35,373 bases of DNA, taken from contig CAMVJU010000020.1 in the NCBI GenBank assembly GCA_947167935.1, forward strand, positions 1 through 35,373, read 5' to 3'. Positions within the stretch are counted from its first letter, which is position 1. The number at the start of each line of letters is the position of its first letter. The stretch comes from an uncultured Prevotellaceae bacterium. GTDB taxonomy: Bacteria; Bacteroidota; Bacteroidia; Bacteroidales; Bacteroidaceae. Below are positions 1-8,207 of this stretch, piece by piece. A program made the translations under genes and the position numbers. A model generated the notes under the pieces. That model was not told the DNA's origin and ran no database searches. It saw nothing but the letters and a program-made list of their open reading frames with translations.

Positions 1-1684
1 AGTCGTTGTACTTCTCCGACAGCGGCAGGATGGCCACCTGGTCGGGCGTGAGCCAAAGGGGGAAGTGCCCGCTGGTGTGCTCGATGAGCACGGCGGCGAA
101 ACGCTCCATAGAGCCGAAGGGAGCACGGTGAATCATCACGGGCGTCTTCTTTTGGTTGTCCTCGTCGGTGTATTCCAGACCGAAGCGTTTGGGCAGGTTG
201 TAGTCCACCTGGATGGTGCCCAGCTGCCAGCGGCGGCCGATGGCGTCCTTAATCATGAAATCGAGCTTGGGGCCATAGAAGGCAGCCTCGCCGTATTCCA
301 CCTTGGCGGGCAGGCCCTTCTCTTCGCAGGCCTCCTGGATAGCTTTCTCAGCCAATGCCCAGTCCTCGTCGGTGCCCACGTATTTGTCGTGGTCGTTGGG
401 GTCGCGCAGGCTGATTTGTGCCTCGAAGTTAAAGCCGAAGGCCGACAACACAATATTAATAATGTCCATCACATTGAGGAACTCCTGCTTCACCTGATCG
501 GGACGGCAGAAGAGGTGGGCGTCGTCCTGTGTGAACGAGCGCACACGGGTCAGGCCGTGCAGCTCGCCGCTCTGCTCATAGCGGTAGACGGTGCCGAACT
601 CTGCGATGCGCAGAGGCAGGTCGCGATAGCTGCGGGGCTTCCATGCGAAGATCTCGCAGTGGTGCGGGCAGTTCATCGGCTTCAGCAGGTACTCCTCGTC
701 CTCTTCAGGGGTGTGGATGGGCTGGAACGAGTCCTTGCCGTAGTGATCCCAGTGACCGCTGGTCACGTAGAGGTTCTTCGAGCCGATATGCGGAGTGATA
801 ACTTCCTGATAACCAAAGCGCTTCTGCACACGACGCAAGTGATCCTGCAGACGCAAGCGCAGCTCGGTGCCCTTCGGCAGCCAGATAGGCAGACCCTTGC
901 CAACTTTGTCAGAGAACATAAACAGTTCCATCTCCTTGCCAATCTTGCGGTGGTCGCGCTTCTTGGCTTCCTCCAGCATGACAAGGTATTCGTCGAGCAT
1001 CTTTTTCTTGGGGAATGAGATGCCGTAGAGGCGCTGCATCTGCTCGCGGGTAGCGTCGCCACGCCAGAAGGCACCGGCCACGCTGGTGAGCTTAACGGCC
1101 TTGATCTCGCCTGTGTCGACGAGGTGCGGACCGCGGCAGAGGTCGGTGAAGTTCCCCTGCGTATAGGTGGTGATGGTGCCGTCCTCGAGGTCCTGCTCGA
1201 TGTGCTCGCACTTGTAGGTCTGACCGTCGGCAGCAAACTGCTTCAGAGCGTCTGCCTTGGCCACTTCTTTACGAACAACGGGCTCCTTCTTGCCGGCCAG
1301 TTCCTTCATCTTCTGTTCGATGGTGGGGAAGTCGCTCTCCTTGATCATCTCTCCGTTGGGGAGAAGCACGTCGTAGAAGAAGCCGTTCTCCACAGCAGGA
1401 CCGAAGCCGAACTGAACGCCGGGATACAATTCCTGAAGCGCCTCAGCCAGCAGGTGGGCACTGGTGTGCCAGAAGGTGTGCTTGCCCTGCTCGTCATCAA
1501 ACTTATAGAGCTCGATCTTCGCGTCCTCGTTGATGGGACGGTTCAGCTCTACTGTCTCGCCGTTCACTCCGCAACTTACGACGCTGCGTGCCAGAGCCGG
1601 CGAAATGCTCTCGGCAATCTGAAGTCCCGTCACGCCCTGCTCATACGAGCGAACAGATCCGTCGGGAAAAGTAATGTTGATCAT
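1..1684 (-). CDS. thrS: Threonyl-tRNA synthetase (3' end beyond window)
   Basis: Class II aminoacyl-tRNA synthetase that charges tRNA-Thr in the cytoplasm. The reading frame stays open from an ATG at 1684 to the left edge, giving 561 of the usual 640-650 residues. Only the end of the C-terminal anticodon-binding domain is missing. The start [17 protein letters not shown] begins a TGS domain. An editing-domain HxxxH motif (HTSAH) follows at about residue 75. The catalytic core shows [12 protein letters not shown], the motif 2 stretch [16 protein letters not shown] and then [13 protein letters not shown]. The last visible residues, [20 protein letters not shown], open the anticodon-binding domain. 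A Bacteroidota-type promoter lies about 35 nt upstream. The helicase gene upstream is on the same strand, 90 nt away. Identification is firm. Confidence 0.97.
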   Translation of the reverse strand, partial: MINITFPDGSVRSYEQGVTGLQIAESISPALARSVVSCGVNGETVELNRPINEDAKIELYKFDDEQGKHTFWHTSAHLLAEALQELYPGVQFGFGPAVENGFFYDVLLPNGEMIKESDFPTIEQKMKELAGKKEPVVRKEVAKADALKQFAADGQTYKCEHIEQDLEDGTITTYTQGNFTDLCRGPHLVDTGEIKAVKLTSVAGAFWRGDATREQMQRLYGISFPKKKMLDEYLVMLEEAKKRDHRKIGKEMELFMFSDKVGKGLPIWLPKGTELRLRLQDHLRRVQKRFGYQEVITPHIGSKNLYVTSGHWDHYGKDSFQPIHTPEEDEEYLLKPMNCPHHCEIFAWKPRSYRDLPLRIAEFGTVYRYEQSGELHGLTRVRSFTQDDAHLFCRPDQVKQEFLNVMDIINIVLSAFGFNFEAQISLRDPNDHDKYVGTDEDWALAEKAIQEACEEKGLPAKVEYGEAAFYGPKLDFMIKDAIGRRWQLGTIQVDYNLPKRFGLEYTDEDNQKKTPVMIHRAPFGSMERFAAVLIEHTSGHFPLWLTPDQVAILPLSEKYND

Positions 1685-1716
1685 ATTTACAATATATGTT
1701 TAAGTTTAAGCGGGTG

Positions 1717-1746
1717 CAAAGGTAATAAAAAGAAGTGAAAAGCAAA
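1717..1746 (-). promoter_or_regulatory. Putative thrS promoter (TTTG-N18-TACCTTTG)
   Basis: On the minus strand, TACCTTTG at 1724-1717 matches the Bacteroidota -7 consensus TAnnTTTG. A TTTG at 1746-1743 lies 18 nt upstream, slightly shorter than the usual 19-21. The TTTG sits inside the 7-nt repeat at 1733-1767, so the repeat supplies part of the promoter. Confidence 0.5.
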
Positions 1747-1767
1747 AAGTGAAAAGTGAAAAAAATG
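1733..1767. repeat. Five-unit heptamer repeat, helicase/thrS junction
   Basis: Units in register: AAGTGAA, AAGCAAA, AAGTGAA, AAGTGAA, AAAAATG. The period is exactly 7 nt. The repeat lies between the helicase stop codon and the thrS promoter and overlaps its -33 region. It is one of a series of period-locked junction repeats in this window. Confidence 0.6.
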
Positions 1768-1774
1768 TATTTCT

Positions 1775-3652
1775 TTATTTTTTCGTCTTCGTTTTGGTTT
1801 TGGTTTTCGTCTTCGTTTTCGTTTTCGTCTTCAAGCTTCCCTCGTCCAGGGCATCGAGCATCGACATCTGTTTCTCGTGCAGATAAGTATCGACGGAGAA
1901 TCCCTTCTCTACTATTTTGGCAAGCAGATAGCGACGGCTGAGCCATGCCTGCCGCAGGTCGGGCAGGACATTGCCCAGCCGGCGTGAGGCCTGCTTGTTG
2001 TTGGTCTCTACCTTGTCGCTCAGCTCGATGGGCTTGGCCAGGATGTCGTGCAATTGCTCAGAAAAATACTCGGCGCTGCGCTTCACACGCTCCAAGAACT
2101 CCGTCTCGTGCAGGCCGTCGAACGACAGCGACTGAATCTTCAGCTGCCATTTGCCGGCCACGGCTATGACACGCTGCTGCAGGTCGATAAGTGCCTGGTC
2201 GTGCAGCTGCTTGAGTGAGGAATGGCTATGGTAGAAGAACTCGGCGAAGATGCGCACCATCGACTCCTGCAGCGCAAGGATGGAACGGAAATCGAAGAGC
2301 TGCAGCAGCAGGTAGCGCTCATACTCCTGCTTCAACAGCGGCAGCTGCTGGATGCTGCGCTCAGCCTCGCTTTCCTGACGGGCAATATAGTTGTCCACAC
2401 GCTCGTCGTTGATGATGGCACGGGCCTCCAAGGGTGTGGCCAGCACGAGGCCTTCCAACGTACGACAGCGGCTCAAAGCCACGTACACCTGACCTGGGGC
2501 AAAGCTCTGGTTGGCGTCGATGATGGCACGGTCGAAAGTAAGGCCCTGACTCTTGTGGATGGTGATGGCCCACGCCAATCGCAGCGGTATTTGCTTGAAA
2601 GTGCCCTGCACCTCAGCCTCTATCTCGCGTGTCTTCTCATTCAGCGTATAACGGGTGTTCTCCCATTCCAGCGGCTCCACCTCGATGGCCTCGACATCGC
2701 CCTCGCAATAGACGGTGAGACGATTCTCGCCGGCCTCCATCACACGGCCTATGCGTCCATTATAATAAAGATGAGCAGAGGAAGGGTCGTTCTTCACGAA
2801 CATCACCTGTGCGCCCTCTTTCAATACCAACGCCTCAGCCGTGGGATAGGAGTAGTCGGGAAAGGTGCCCTTCACTTCAGCGCGATAGGTAAACGCACGG
2901 CCGGGCAGCTTCTGCAACTCTGATTCGTTGTAGGAATTAGCCAGGTTGTTGTGGGTGGTCAGACGGATGGCAAGCTGGCTGTCGGCTGTTGGCAGCTGAG
3001 TCACCCTGCTGTTCAGCCGGGCTAACGATGCTGCAGAGGGATTGCCGCTGCGCACCTCATTCAGCAGGGCGATGAACGAGGCATCCTGCTGGCGGTAGAC
3101 CTGGCTCAGCTGGATGGTGACATAGTCAATCTGCTGCAGGGCCTTCGAGCCGAAGAAGTAAGGTGTGTCGTAATAGGGCCTGAGCATGCGCTCGTCCTCG
3201 GGTGTGACAACGGGCGTGAGCTGTGCCAGGTCGCCAATCATCAGCAGCTGCACGCCGCCAAAGGGCTGGCTGTGGTCGCGGAAACGTCTCAGCACGGTAT
3301 CAATAGCATCGAGCAGGTCGGCACGCACCATCGAGATCTCATCGATAATCAACAGGTCGATAGAGGCAATGATCTTGCGCTTCTCCTTACTGAAATCAAA
3401 CTTGCTCTCCAGCTTGGCTCCAGGCATATAGGGCGAGAAGGGCAGCTGGAAGAACGAGTGGATGGTCACCCCCTCCGCGTTGATGGCAGCCACACCCGTT
3501 GGTGCCACTACAATAGGCCGTTTGCGCGACCGTTCCATCACAGTCTTTAGAAACGTGGTCTTGCCCGTTCCTGCCTTACCAGTCAGAAAGATGCTACGCC
3601 CCGTATTTTCCACAAAGTCCCACGCTATGCGCAGCTCATTATTTTGTTCCAT
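1775..3652 (-). CDS. Pif1/RecD-like superfamily 1 DNA helicase with Lys-Thr repeat tail
   Basis: Predicted ATP-dependent DNA helicase of 625 residues. Visible motifs are Walker A (TGKAGTGKTT, about residues 24-33), a GVAAINAEGVTIHSFF stretch typical of Pif1-like enzymes, Walker B (LLIIDEISMV, about 98-107), and the C-terminal motifs AITIHKSQGLTFD and GQVYVALSRCRTLEGL. A helical region of about 190 residues with no recognised domain follows. The protein ends in eight Lys-Thr pairs plus two lysines, encoded by a 6-nt DNA repeat. Relatives in this phylum often carry a small helicase-associated HTH domain at the C-terminus; none is visible here, so the tail may replace it (inference). The start ATG at 3652 lies 4 nt after a strong -7 box, suggesting a leaderless or nearly leaderless mRNA. 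Confidence 0.87.
   Translation of the reverse strand: MEQNNELRIAWDFVENTGRSIFLTGKAGTGKTTFLKTVMERSRKRPIVVAPTGVAAINAEGVTIHSFFQLPFSPYMPGAKLESKFDFSKEKRKIIASIDLLIIDEISMVRADLLDAIDTVLRRFRDHSQPFGGVQLLMIGDLAQLTPVVTPEDERMLRPYYDTPYFFGSKALQQIDYVTIQLSQVYRQQDASFIALLNEVRSGNPSAASLARLNSRVTQLPTADSQLAIRLTTHNNLANSYNESELQKLPGRAFTYRAEVKGTFPDYSYPTAEALVLKEGAQVMFVKNDPSSAHLYYNGRIGRVMEAGENRLTVYCEGDVEAIEVEPLEWENTRYTLNEKTREIEAEVQGTFKQIPLRLAWAITIHKSQGLTFDRAIIDANQSFAPGQVYVALSRCRTLEGLVLATPLEARAIINDERVDNYIARQESEAERSIQQLPLLKQEYERYLLLQLFDFRSILALQESMVRIFAEFFYHSHSSLKQLHDQALIDLQQRVIAVAGKWQLKIQSLSFDGLHETEFLERVKRSAEYFSEQLHDILAKPIELSDKVETNNKQASRRLGNVLPDLRQAWLSRRYLLAKIVEKGFSVDTYLHEKQMSMLDALDEGSLKTKTKTKTKTKTKTKTKK
1779..1832 (-). repeat. 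Hexamer repeat encoding the Lys-Thr tail of the helicase
   Basis: Nine 6-nt units on the coding strand: GAAGAC, GAAAAC or CAAAAC variants, ending in GAAAAA. Because the unit is a multiple of three, copy-number change keeps the frame and lengthens or shortens the Lys-Thr tail. The same GAAAAC unit recurs in the spacer before ilvD (6312-6365), and GAAGAC/GAAAAC units encode the acidic stretch of the PP2C gene. Confidence 0.75.
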
Positions 3653-3656
3653 GGTG

Positions 3657-3688
3657 CAAAGTTACGAAAAAAGCTTGTAAAGAACAAC
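3657..3688 (-). promoter_or_regulatory. Helicase promoter (GTTG-N20-TAACTTTG)
   Basis: On the minus strand, GTTG at 3688-3685 is separated by exactly 20 nt from TAACTTTG at 3664-3657. This is a near-ideal Bacteroidota housekeeping promoter. The ATG follows 4 nt after the -7 box, at about the expected transcription start. Confidence 0.78.
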
Positions 3689-3729
3689 GGATTTTGGAAG
3701 ATTAACGCAAATCCACCAAGAATAAAGGC

Positions 3730-3765
3730 AAAAAATGAGCAACCTAGTTAGATTGCTCATTTTTT
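3730..3765. terminator. Bidirectional terminator-like hairpin between divergent genes
   Basis: A 13-bp perfect stem (AAAAAATGAGCAA paired with TTGCTCATTTTTT) around a 10-nt loop. It has a T-run on both strands. It lies between the divergently transcribed helicase and penicillin-binding protein genes, upstream of both promoters, where neither needs a terminator. It might end an unannotated small RNA, or block read-through between the divergent units. The rest of 3689-3880 shows no open frame and no further clear promoter. Confidence 0.65.
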
Positions 3766-3880
3766 ATTAGATATTTGTGCCAACTGCTATGTTACTGTTT
3801 AAATTTTTAGTGTTATGTGTTGTTCGCCACAAGCAGACACGGCTCGTTTGAGGGTAAAAAGCTTTAAAAAACTGAAAACT

Positions 3881-3912
3881 TTTGCTCATATCAGTTTTTC
3901 TGTGTAATTTTG
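3881..3912 (+). promoter_or_regulatory. Promoter of the penicillin-binding protein gene (TTTG-N20-TAATTTTG)
   Basis: TTTG at 3881-3884 and TAATTTTG at 3905-3912, spacing 20 nt, match the Bacteroidota consensus. The ATG at 3936 follows 23 nt later. A duplicated ATGAGAAAATG stretch offers an upstream ATG at 3927, but that frame closes after three codons. Confidence 0.78.
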
Positions 3913-3935
3913 CACGCTAAATAAATAATGAGAAA

Positions 3936-6311
3936 ATGAGAAAATGGTTCATCGGTATCCTATGGAGCCTACTGCTACTGGTTGCCGTAGGCGTAGGAGT
4001 GATATTTTGGGCTATCGCTGACGGTCGCATAGGCGACATGCCACCCATCGAAGAGATGCTGAACCCTATTGACAAGTCTGCCTCGCAGGTGTATTCGGCC
4101 GACGGCAAACTGTTGGGTACCTATAGCTATAGTCGTGAGAATCGTGTGATGGTGAACTACAGCGAGCTGTCGCCTGCATTGGTGGAGGCGCTGGTAGCTA
4201 CTGAGGATGCCCGGTTCTTTGAGCATGCGGGTATCGACTTCAAGGCGCTGATACGTGCCATCGTAAAGCGTGGCGTGCTGAGGATGAAGAGCGCTGGTGG
4301 CGGCTCGACCCTCACCCAGCAGCTGGCTAAGCAGCTCTATCATGAAGGCGGTGCGCATACCACTGCCGAGCGTATGCTGCAGAAACCCATTGAGTGGGTG
4401 ATTGCCGTGCAGCTGGAGCGTACCTATACGAAGGAAGAAATTATTGCCCTGTATCTCAATAAGTTTGATTTCCTCAACAATGCCGTGGGCATCAAGACGG
4501 CTGCCAACACTTATTTCTCGAAAGAGCCGCAAGACCTCAGCATCACGGAGTCGGCCACGCTGGTGGGCATGTGTAAGAACCCCAGCTATTTCAATCCGCG
4601 CCGCTATCCTGAACGCTGTCAGGAGCGCCGTAACATTGTGCTGCAGCAGATGTACAAGGAGGGATATCTCACCGAAGAGCAGCTGGACAGCTGTCAGGAG
4701 GTGTCGCTGGCTAGTGAACTGAGATTCCACGTGGCAGACCACAACAACGGCATGGCTCCGTATTTCCGCGATTTCCTGCGCCGCTACATGATGGCGAAGG
4801 AGCCCGTGCTGAGCGACTATCCGGAATGGAATCGCGGGCAGTATGAAATTGACAAGATTGCCTGGGCAGAGGATCCGCTCTATGGCTGGTGCAATAAGAA
4901 CAAGAAGAGCGACGGCTCGCCCTATAATGTCTATACCGACGGCCTGAAAATCTACACCACCCTCGACTCGCGTATGCAGCAGTATGCCGAGGAAGCCTGC
5001 TATGAGCATGTGGTGGGCTATCTGCAGCCTGAGTTCTCGCGTGGCAACCGCAACCGTAGGAATGCTCCCTACGCCAACAACTTGTCGGCAGCCGACGTGA
5101 ACAAGATTATCAAGCGCAACATCCGCCAGAGCGACCGCTACCGTGTGCTGAAGGAGGCCGGCGCTTCGCAGGAGGAGATTGATGCCTCGTTCAATACGCC
5201 GGTGAAGATGGCTGTGTTTACCTACAACGGCGAGCGCGACACGGTGATGACGCCGCGTGACTCCATCCTTTATTATAAGTCGTTCCTGCGCACAGGCTTT
5301 ATGAGCATGGAACCGCATAACGGTCATGTGAAGGCATACGTGGGCGGACTCGACTTCCAGCACTTTGCCTACGACATGGCTACGGCTGGTCGCCGACAGG
5401 TGGGCTCCACCATCAAGCCGTTCCTCTATTCATTGGCCATGTCACCCTATGGGGGAGGCATGACGCCCTGCACCACTGTGCCCTGCGAGCATCGCACCTA
5501 CTATACGGAGGGCGGAAGGCCGTGGTCGCCGCGTGGCAGCGCCGCCGAGGGGCCGGTAACGCTGAGATGGGGTCTGCAGACATCGAATAACCTGGTGTCG
5601 GCCTATCTTATCGACGTGCTGCGTCCTAAGAACTTCCTCCAGATTCTGCGTGAATACGGCTTTAACAACCCCGATATCTTCCCTGGTCCAGCCCTCTGTC
5701 TGGGTCCCTGCGAGAACACCGTGGCCGAGATGGTTAGCGCCTACACCACTTTCGTCAATCACGGCTATCGCTCAGCACCTGTATATGTGACGAAGATTGT
5801 GGACAACGAGGGTAAGGTATATAATGCCGACGTGCTGACAAGGCCTGGCAACGAGGTGCTTGACAACGAGACGGCCGAGAAGATGATCTACCTGCTGCGC
5901 GGCGTTGTCGACGGCGGCACGGGTGGTCGCCTGCGCTCACGCTATGGCATCCATGCTCCCTTGGGCGGCAAGACGGGTACGACCAACAGCAACAGCGATG
6001 GCTGGTTTATGGGCGTCGCTCCGAAGCTGGTCTCTGGCGCCTGGGTGGGTGGTGAAGACCGCGACATCCACTTCGAGAGCATGGCCTTCGGACAGGGTGC
6101 TGCCGCAGCCCTGCCTATCTTCGCCCTCTACATGAAGAAGATCTATGCCGACCCCACCATCGATATTACCGAAGACGACCAGTTTGAACTCACTCCGGGC
6201 TTCGACCCCTGTAGAGGCGAGCTGAATATGGGATTCGGCGATGAGGACGAGGAAGGCGAGGAAGGCGGCGAGGAGCAGGAAGGCGCCGGCATTCCCGTAT
6301 TGTATGAATAA
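3936..6311 (+). CDS. Class A penicillin-binding protein (PBP1A type)
   Basis: Bifunctional peptidoglycan glycosyltransferase/transpeptidase of 791 residues, anchored in the inner membrane. A single N-terminal membrane segment spans about residues 5-27. The GT51 domain shows [12 protein letters not shown] (catalytic Glu90) and [15 protein letters not shown] (about 121-135). The transpeptidase domain shows the SxxK box STIK with Ser491, a TSNN motif near residue 550 and KTGTT starting at Lys679. All catalytic boxes are intact. The last 25 residues are very acidic (runs of Glu and Asp with Gly). It has its own promoter and is followed by ilvD after 56 nt of hexamer repeat with no visible terminator, so read-through into the ilv genes is possible. 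Confidence 0.95.
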   Translation: MRKWFIGILWSLLLLVAVGVGVIFWAIADGRIGDMPPIEEMLNPIDKSASQVYSADGKLLGTYSYSRENRVMVNYSELSPALVEALVATEDARFFEHAGIDFKALIRAIVKRGVLRMKSAGGGSTLTQQLAKQLYHEGGAHTTAERMLQKPIEWVIAVQLERTYTKEEIIALYLNKFDFLNNAVGIKTAANTYFSKEPQDLSITESATLVGMCKNPSYFNPRRYPERCQERRNIVLQQMYKEGYLTEEQLDSCQEVSLASELRFHVADHNNGMAPYFRDFLRRYMMAKEPVLSDYPEWNRGQYEIDKIAWAEDPLYGWCNKNKKSDGSPYNVYTDGLKIYTTLDSRMQQYAEEACYEHVVGYLQPEFSRGNRNRRNAPYANNLSAADVNKIIKRNIRQSDRYRVLKEAGASQEEIDASFNTPVKMAVFTYNGERDTVMTPRDSILYYKSFLRTGFMSMEPHNGHVKAYVGGLDFQHFAYDMATAGRRQVGSTIKPFLYSLAMSPYGGGMTPCTTVPCEHRTYYTEGGRPWSPRGSAAEGPVTLRWGLQTSNNLVSAYLIDVLRPKNFLQILREYGFNNPDIFPGPALCLGPCENTVAEMVSAYTTFVNHGYRSAPVYVTKIVDNEGKVYNADVLTRPGNEVLDNETAEKMIYLLRGVVDGGTGGRLRSRYGIHAPLGGKTGTTNSNSDGWFMGVAPKLVSGAWVGGEDRDIHFESMAFGQGAAAALPIFALYMKKIYADPTIDITEDDQFELTPGFDPCRGELNMGFGDEDEEGEEGGEEQEGAGIPVLYE

Positions 6312-6365
6312 CGAAAACGAAAACGTTAACCATAATTATAACGAATACGAATACGAAAACGAAAA
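6312..6365 (+). repeat. Nine-unit hexamer repeat before ilvD
   Basis: The spacer between the penicillin-binding protein stop and the ilvD start divides without remainder into 6-nt units: CGAAAA twice, CGTTAA, CCATAA, TTATAA, CGAATA twice, CGAAAA twice. Divergent middle units keep the register. The last unit ends 2 nt before the ilvD ATG, so the repeat forms the ribosome-binding region of ilvD. Confidence 0.75.
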
Positions 6366-6367
6366 CA

Positions 6368-8164
6368 ATGAAACATCCGTTACGTAGCAGCGTATGCACC
6401 GAAGGTCGCCGCATGGCCGGCGCCCGTGCCCTGTGGGTTGCCACAGGCATGAAGCACGAACAGTTTGGCAAGCCCATTATTGCCATCGTCAACTCGTTCA
6501 CTCAGTTTGTACCAGGACATACGCACTTGCATGAGATAGGACAAATCGTAAGAGAAGAGATTGAACAGCTGGGCTGCTATGCTGCCGAGTTCAATACCAT
6601 CGCCATCGACGATGGCATTGCCATGGGCCACGACGGTATGCTCTACTCGCTGCCCTCACGCGACATCATCGCCGACTCGGTGGAATATATGGTCAATGCA
6701 CACAAAGCTGACGCCATGATCTGCATCAGCAACTGCGACAAGGTGACGCCGGGTATGCTGATGGCTGCCATGCGCCTGAATATTCCTGCCGTGTTCGTGA
6801 GTGGTGGCCCTATGGAGGCTGGCAAGTGGCGCGGCGAGAATGCCGACCTCATCACCGCTATGGTGAAGGGTGCCGACCCGTCGGTCAGCGACGAGGAGAT
6901 GAAGCAAATTGAGCTGTGTGCCTGTCCTGGTTGCGGCTCCTGTTCGGGTATGTTCACCGCCAACTCGATGAACTCGCTCACCGAGGCCATCGGACTGGCC
7001 TTGCCCGGCAACGGCACCATCTTGGCTACACATACCAACCGCATCAAGTTGTTCCGAGAGGCAGCACAGCTGATCGTGAAGAACGCTATGGCCTATTATC
7101 AGGATGGCGACGAGTCGGTATTGCCCCGCAGCATCGCTACCCGTCAGGCTTTCCTCAATGCGATGTCGCTCGACATTGCCATGGGCGGCTCGACCAATAC
7201 CGTGCTCCACCTTCTGGCTGTGGCACAGGAGGCTGGCGTCGACTTCACCATGAAGGACATCGATGCACTAAGCCGCAAGGTGCCCTGCCTCTGCAAGCTC
7301 GCTCCCAATACACAGAAGTATAGTGTGCAGGAGTGTAACCGTGCCGGTGGCATCCTCGGCATCCTGAACGAGTTGAACAAAGGTGGGCTTATTGACAGCA
7401 GCGCCATTCGTGTAGACGGTATGACTTTGGGTGAGGCAATGGAGAGATATGACGTCAATGGTCTCAATGACGAGACAGCTATCTACCTTAGTGCTCCCGC
7501 CGGTCGCTTCTCCACGGAGATGGGGTCGCAAAACGAATACTACGACAAGCTCGACCTGGACCGTGAGAACGGCTGCATCCGCGACATTGAACATGCCTAT
7601 ACGAAGGACGGCGGACTGGCTGTGCTCTTCGGCAACATTGCCCAGGACGGCTGTGTGGTGAAGACGGCTGGCGTGGATGAGAGCCTCTGGCACTTCGAAG
7701 GTCCCGCCGTAGTGTTTGATTCGCAGGAAGACGCCTGTGAGGGCATCCTTGGCGGCAAAGTGAAGAAGGGCGACTGTGTGGTCATTACCCACGAAGGTCC
7801 GAAGGGCGGCCCAGGTATGCAGGAGATGCTCTATCCCACATCTTATATCAAGAGTATGCACATGGGGCGTGAGTGCGCCCTCATCACCGACGGACGCTTC
7901 AGCGGCGGCACCAGCGGCCTGAGCATCGGCCATATCTCGCCCGAGGCAGCCAACGGCGGCAATATCGGTAAGATCAAGGACGGCGACATCATCATCATCG
8001 ACATCCCCTCGCGCAGCATCAATGTGAAGCTGAGCGACGAGGAGCTGGCCGCACGTCCGCAGCAGCCTTTGAAGCGCAACCGTGTCGTATCGAAGGCCCT
8101 GCGTGCCTATGCCCAGAGTGTCAGCTCAGCCGACAAAGGTGGCGTGAGAATCATTGAAGATTGA
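6368..8164 (+). CDS. ilvD: Dihydroxy-acid dehydratase
   Basis: Dehydrates 2,3-dihydroxy-3-methyl acids to 2-oxo acids, the third step of valine and isoleucine biosynthesis, in the cytoplasm. It has 598 residues, close to the family's usual 560-620. Iron-sulfur cluster motifs are present: [15 protein letters not shown] near residue 122 and [19 protein letters not shown] near 183. The C-terminal signature [19 protein letters not shown] is also present. The start ATG lies directly behind the hexamer repeat, with no Shine-Dalgarno site. The last residues (IIED) and the stop codon fall inside the 7-nt repeat at 8152-8207. Functionally it belongs with ilvB and ilvN downstream, although the CotH-like gene separates them. 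Confidence 0.97.
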   Translation: MKHPLRSSVCTEGRRMAGARALWVATGMKHEQFGKPIIAIVNSFTQFVPGHTHLHEIGQIVREEIEQLGCYAAEFNTIAIDDGIAMGHDGMLYSLPSRDIIADSVEYMVNAHKADAMICISNCDKVTPGMLMAAMRLNIPAVFVSGGPMEAGKWRGENADLITAMVKGADPSVSDEEMKQIELCACPGCGSCSGMFTANSMNSLTEAIGLALPGNGTILATHTNRIKLFREAAQLIVKNAMAYYQDGDESVLPRSIATRQAFLNAMSLDIAMGGSTNTVLHLLAVAQEAGVDFTMKDIDALSRKVPCLCKLAPNTQKYSVQECNRAGGILGILNELNKGGLIDSSAIRVDGMTLGEAMERYDVNGLNDETAIYLSAPAGRFSTEMGSQNEYYDKLDLDRENGCIRDIEHAYTKDGGLAVLFGNIAQDGCVVKTAGVDESLWHFEGPAVVFDSQEDACEGILGGKVKKGDCVVITHEGPKGGPGMQEMLYPTSYIKSMHMGRECALITDGRFSGGTSGLSIGHISPEAANGGNIGKIKDGDIIIIDIPSRSINVKLSDEELAARPQQPLKRNRVVSKALRAYAQSVSSADKGGVRIIED

Positions 8165-8207
8165 CCATTGAAGATTGACCATTGAACATTGACCATTGAA
8201 CATTGAA
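8152..8207 (+). repeat. Eight-unit heptamer repeat spanning ilvD stop and CotH-like start
   Basis: Four 14-nt units in exact register, the first two being CATTGAAGATTGAC and the others one to three changes away. Each splits into two 7-nt halves of the CATTGAA type. The repeat includes the last four codons and stop of ilvD and also supplies the TTG start codon of the next gene at 8203. Confidence 0.8.

Noticed and set aside
65..1018. Long plus-strand frame opposite thrS
   Set aside because: It is the antisense shadow of the thrS frame, which carries all class II synthetase motifs. The plus-strand translation shows no recognisable domain.
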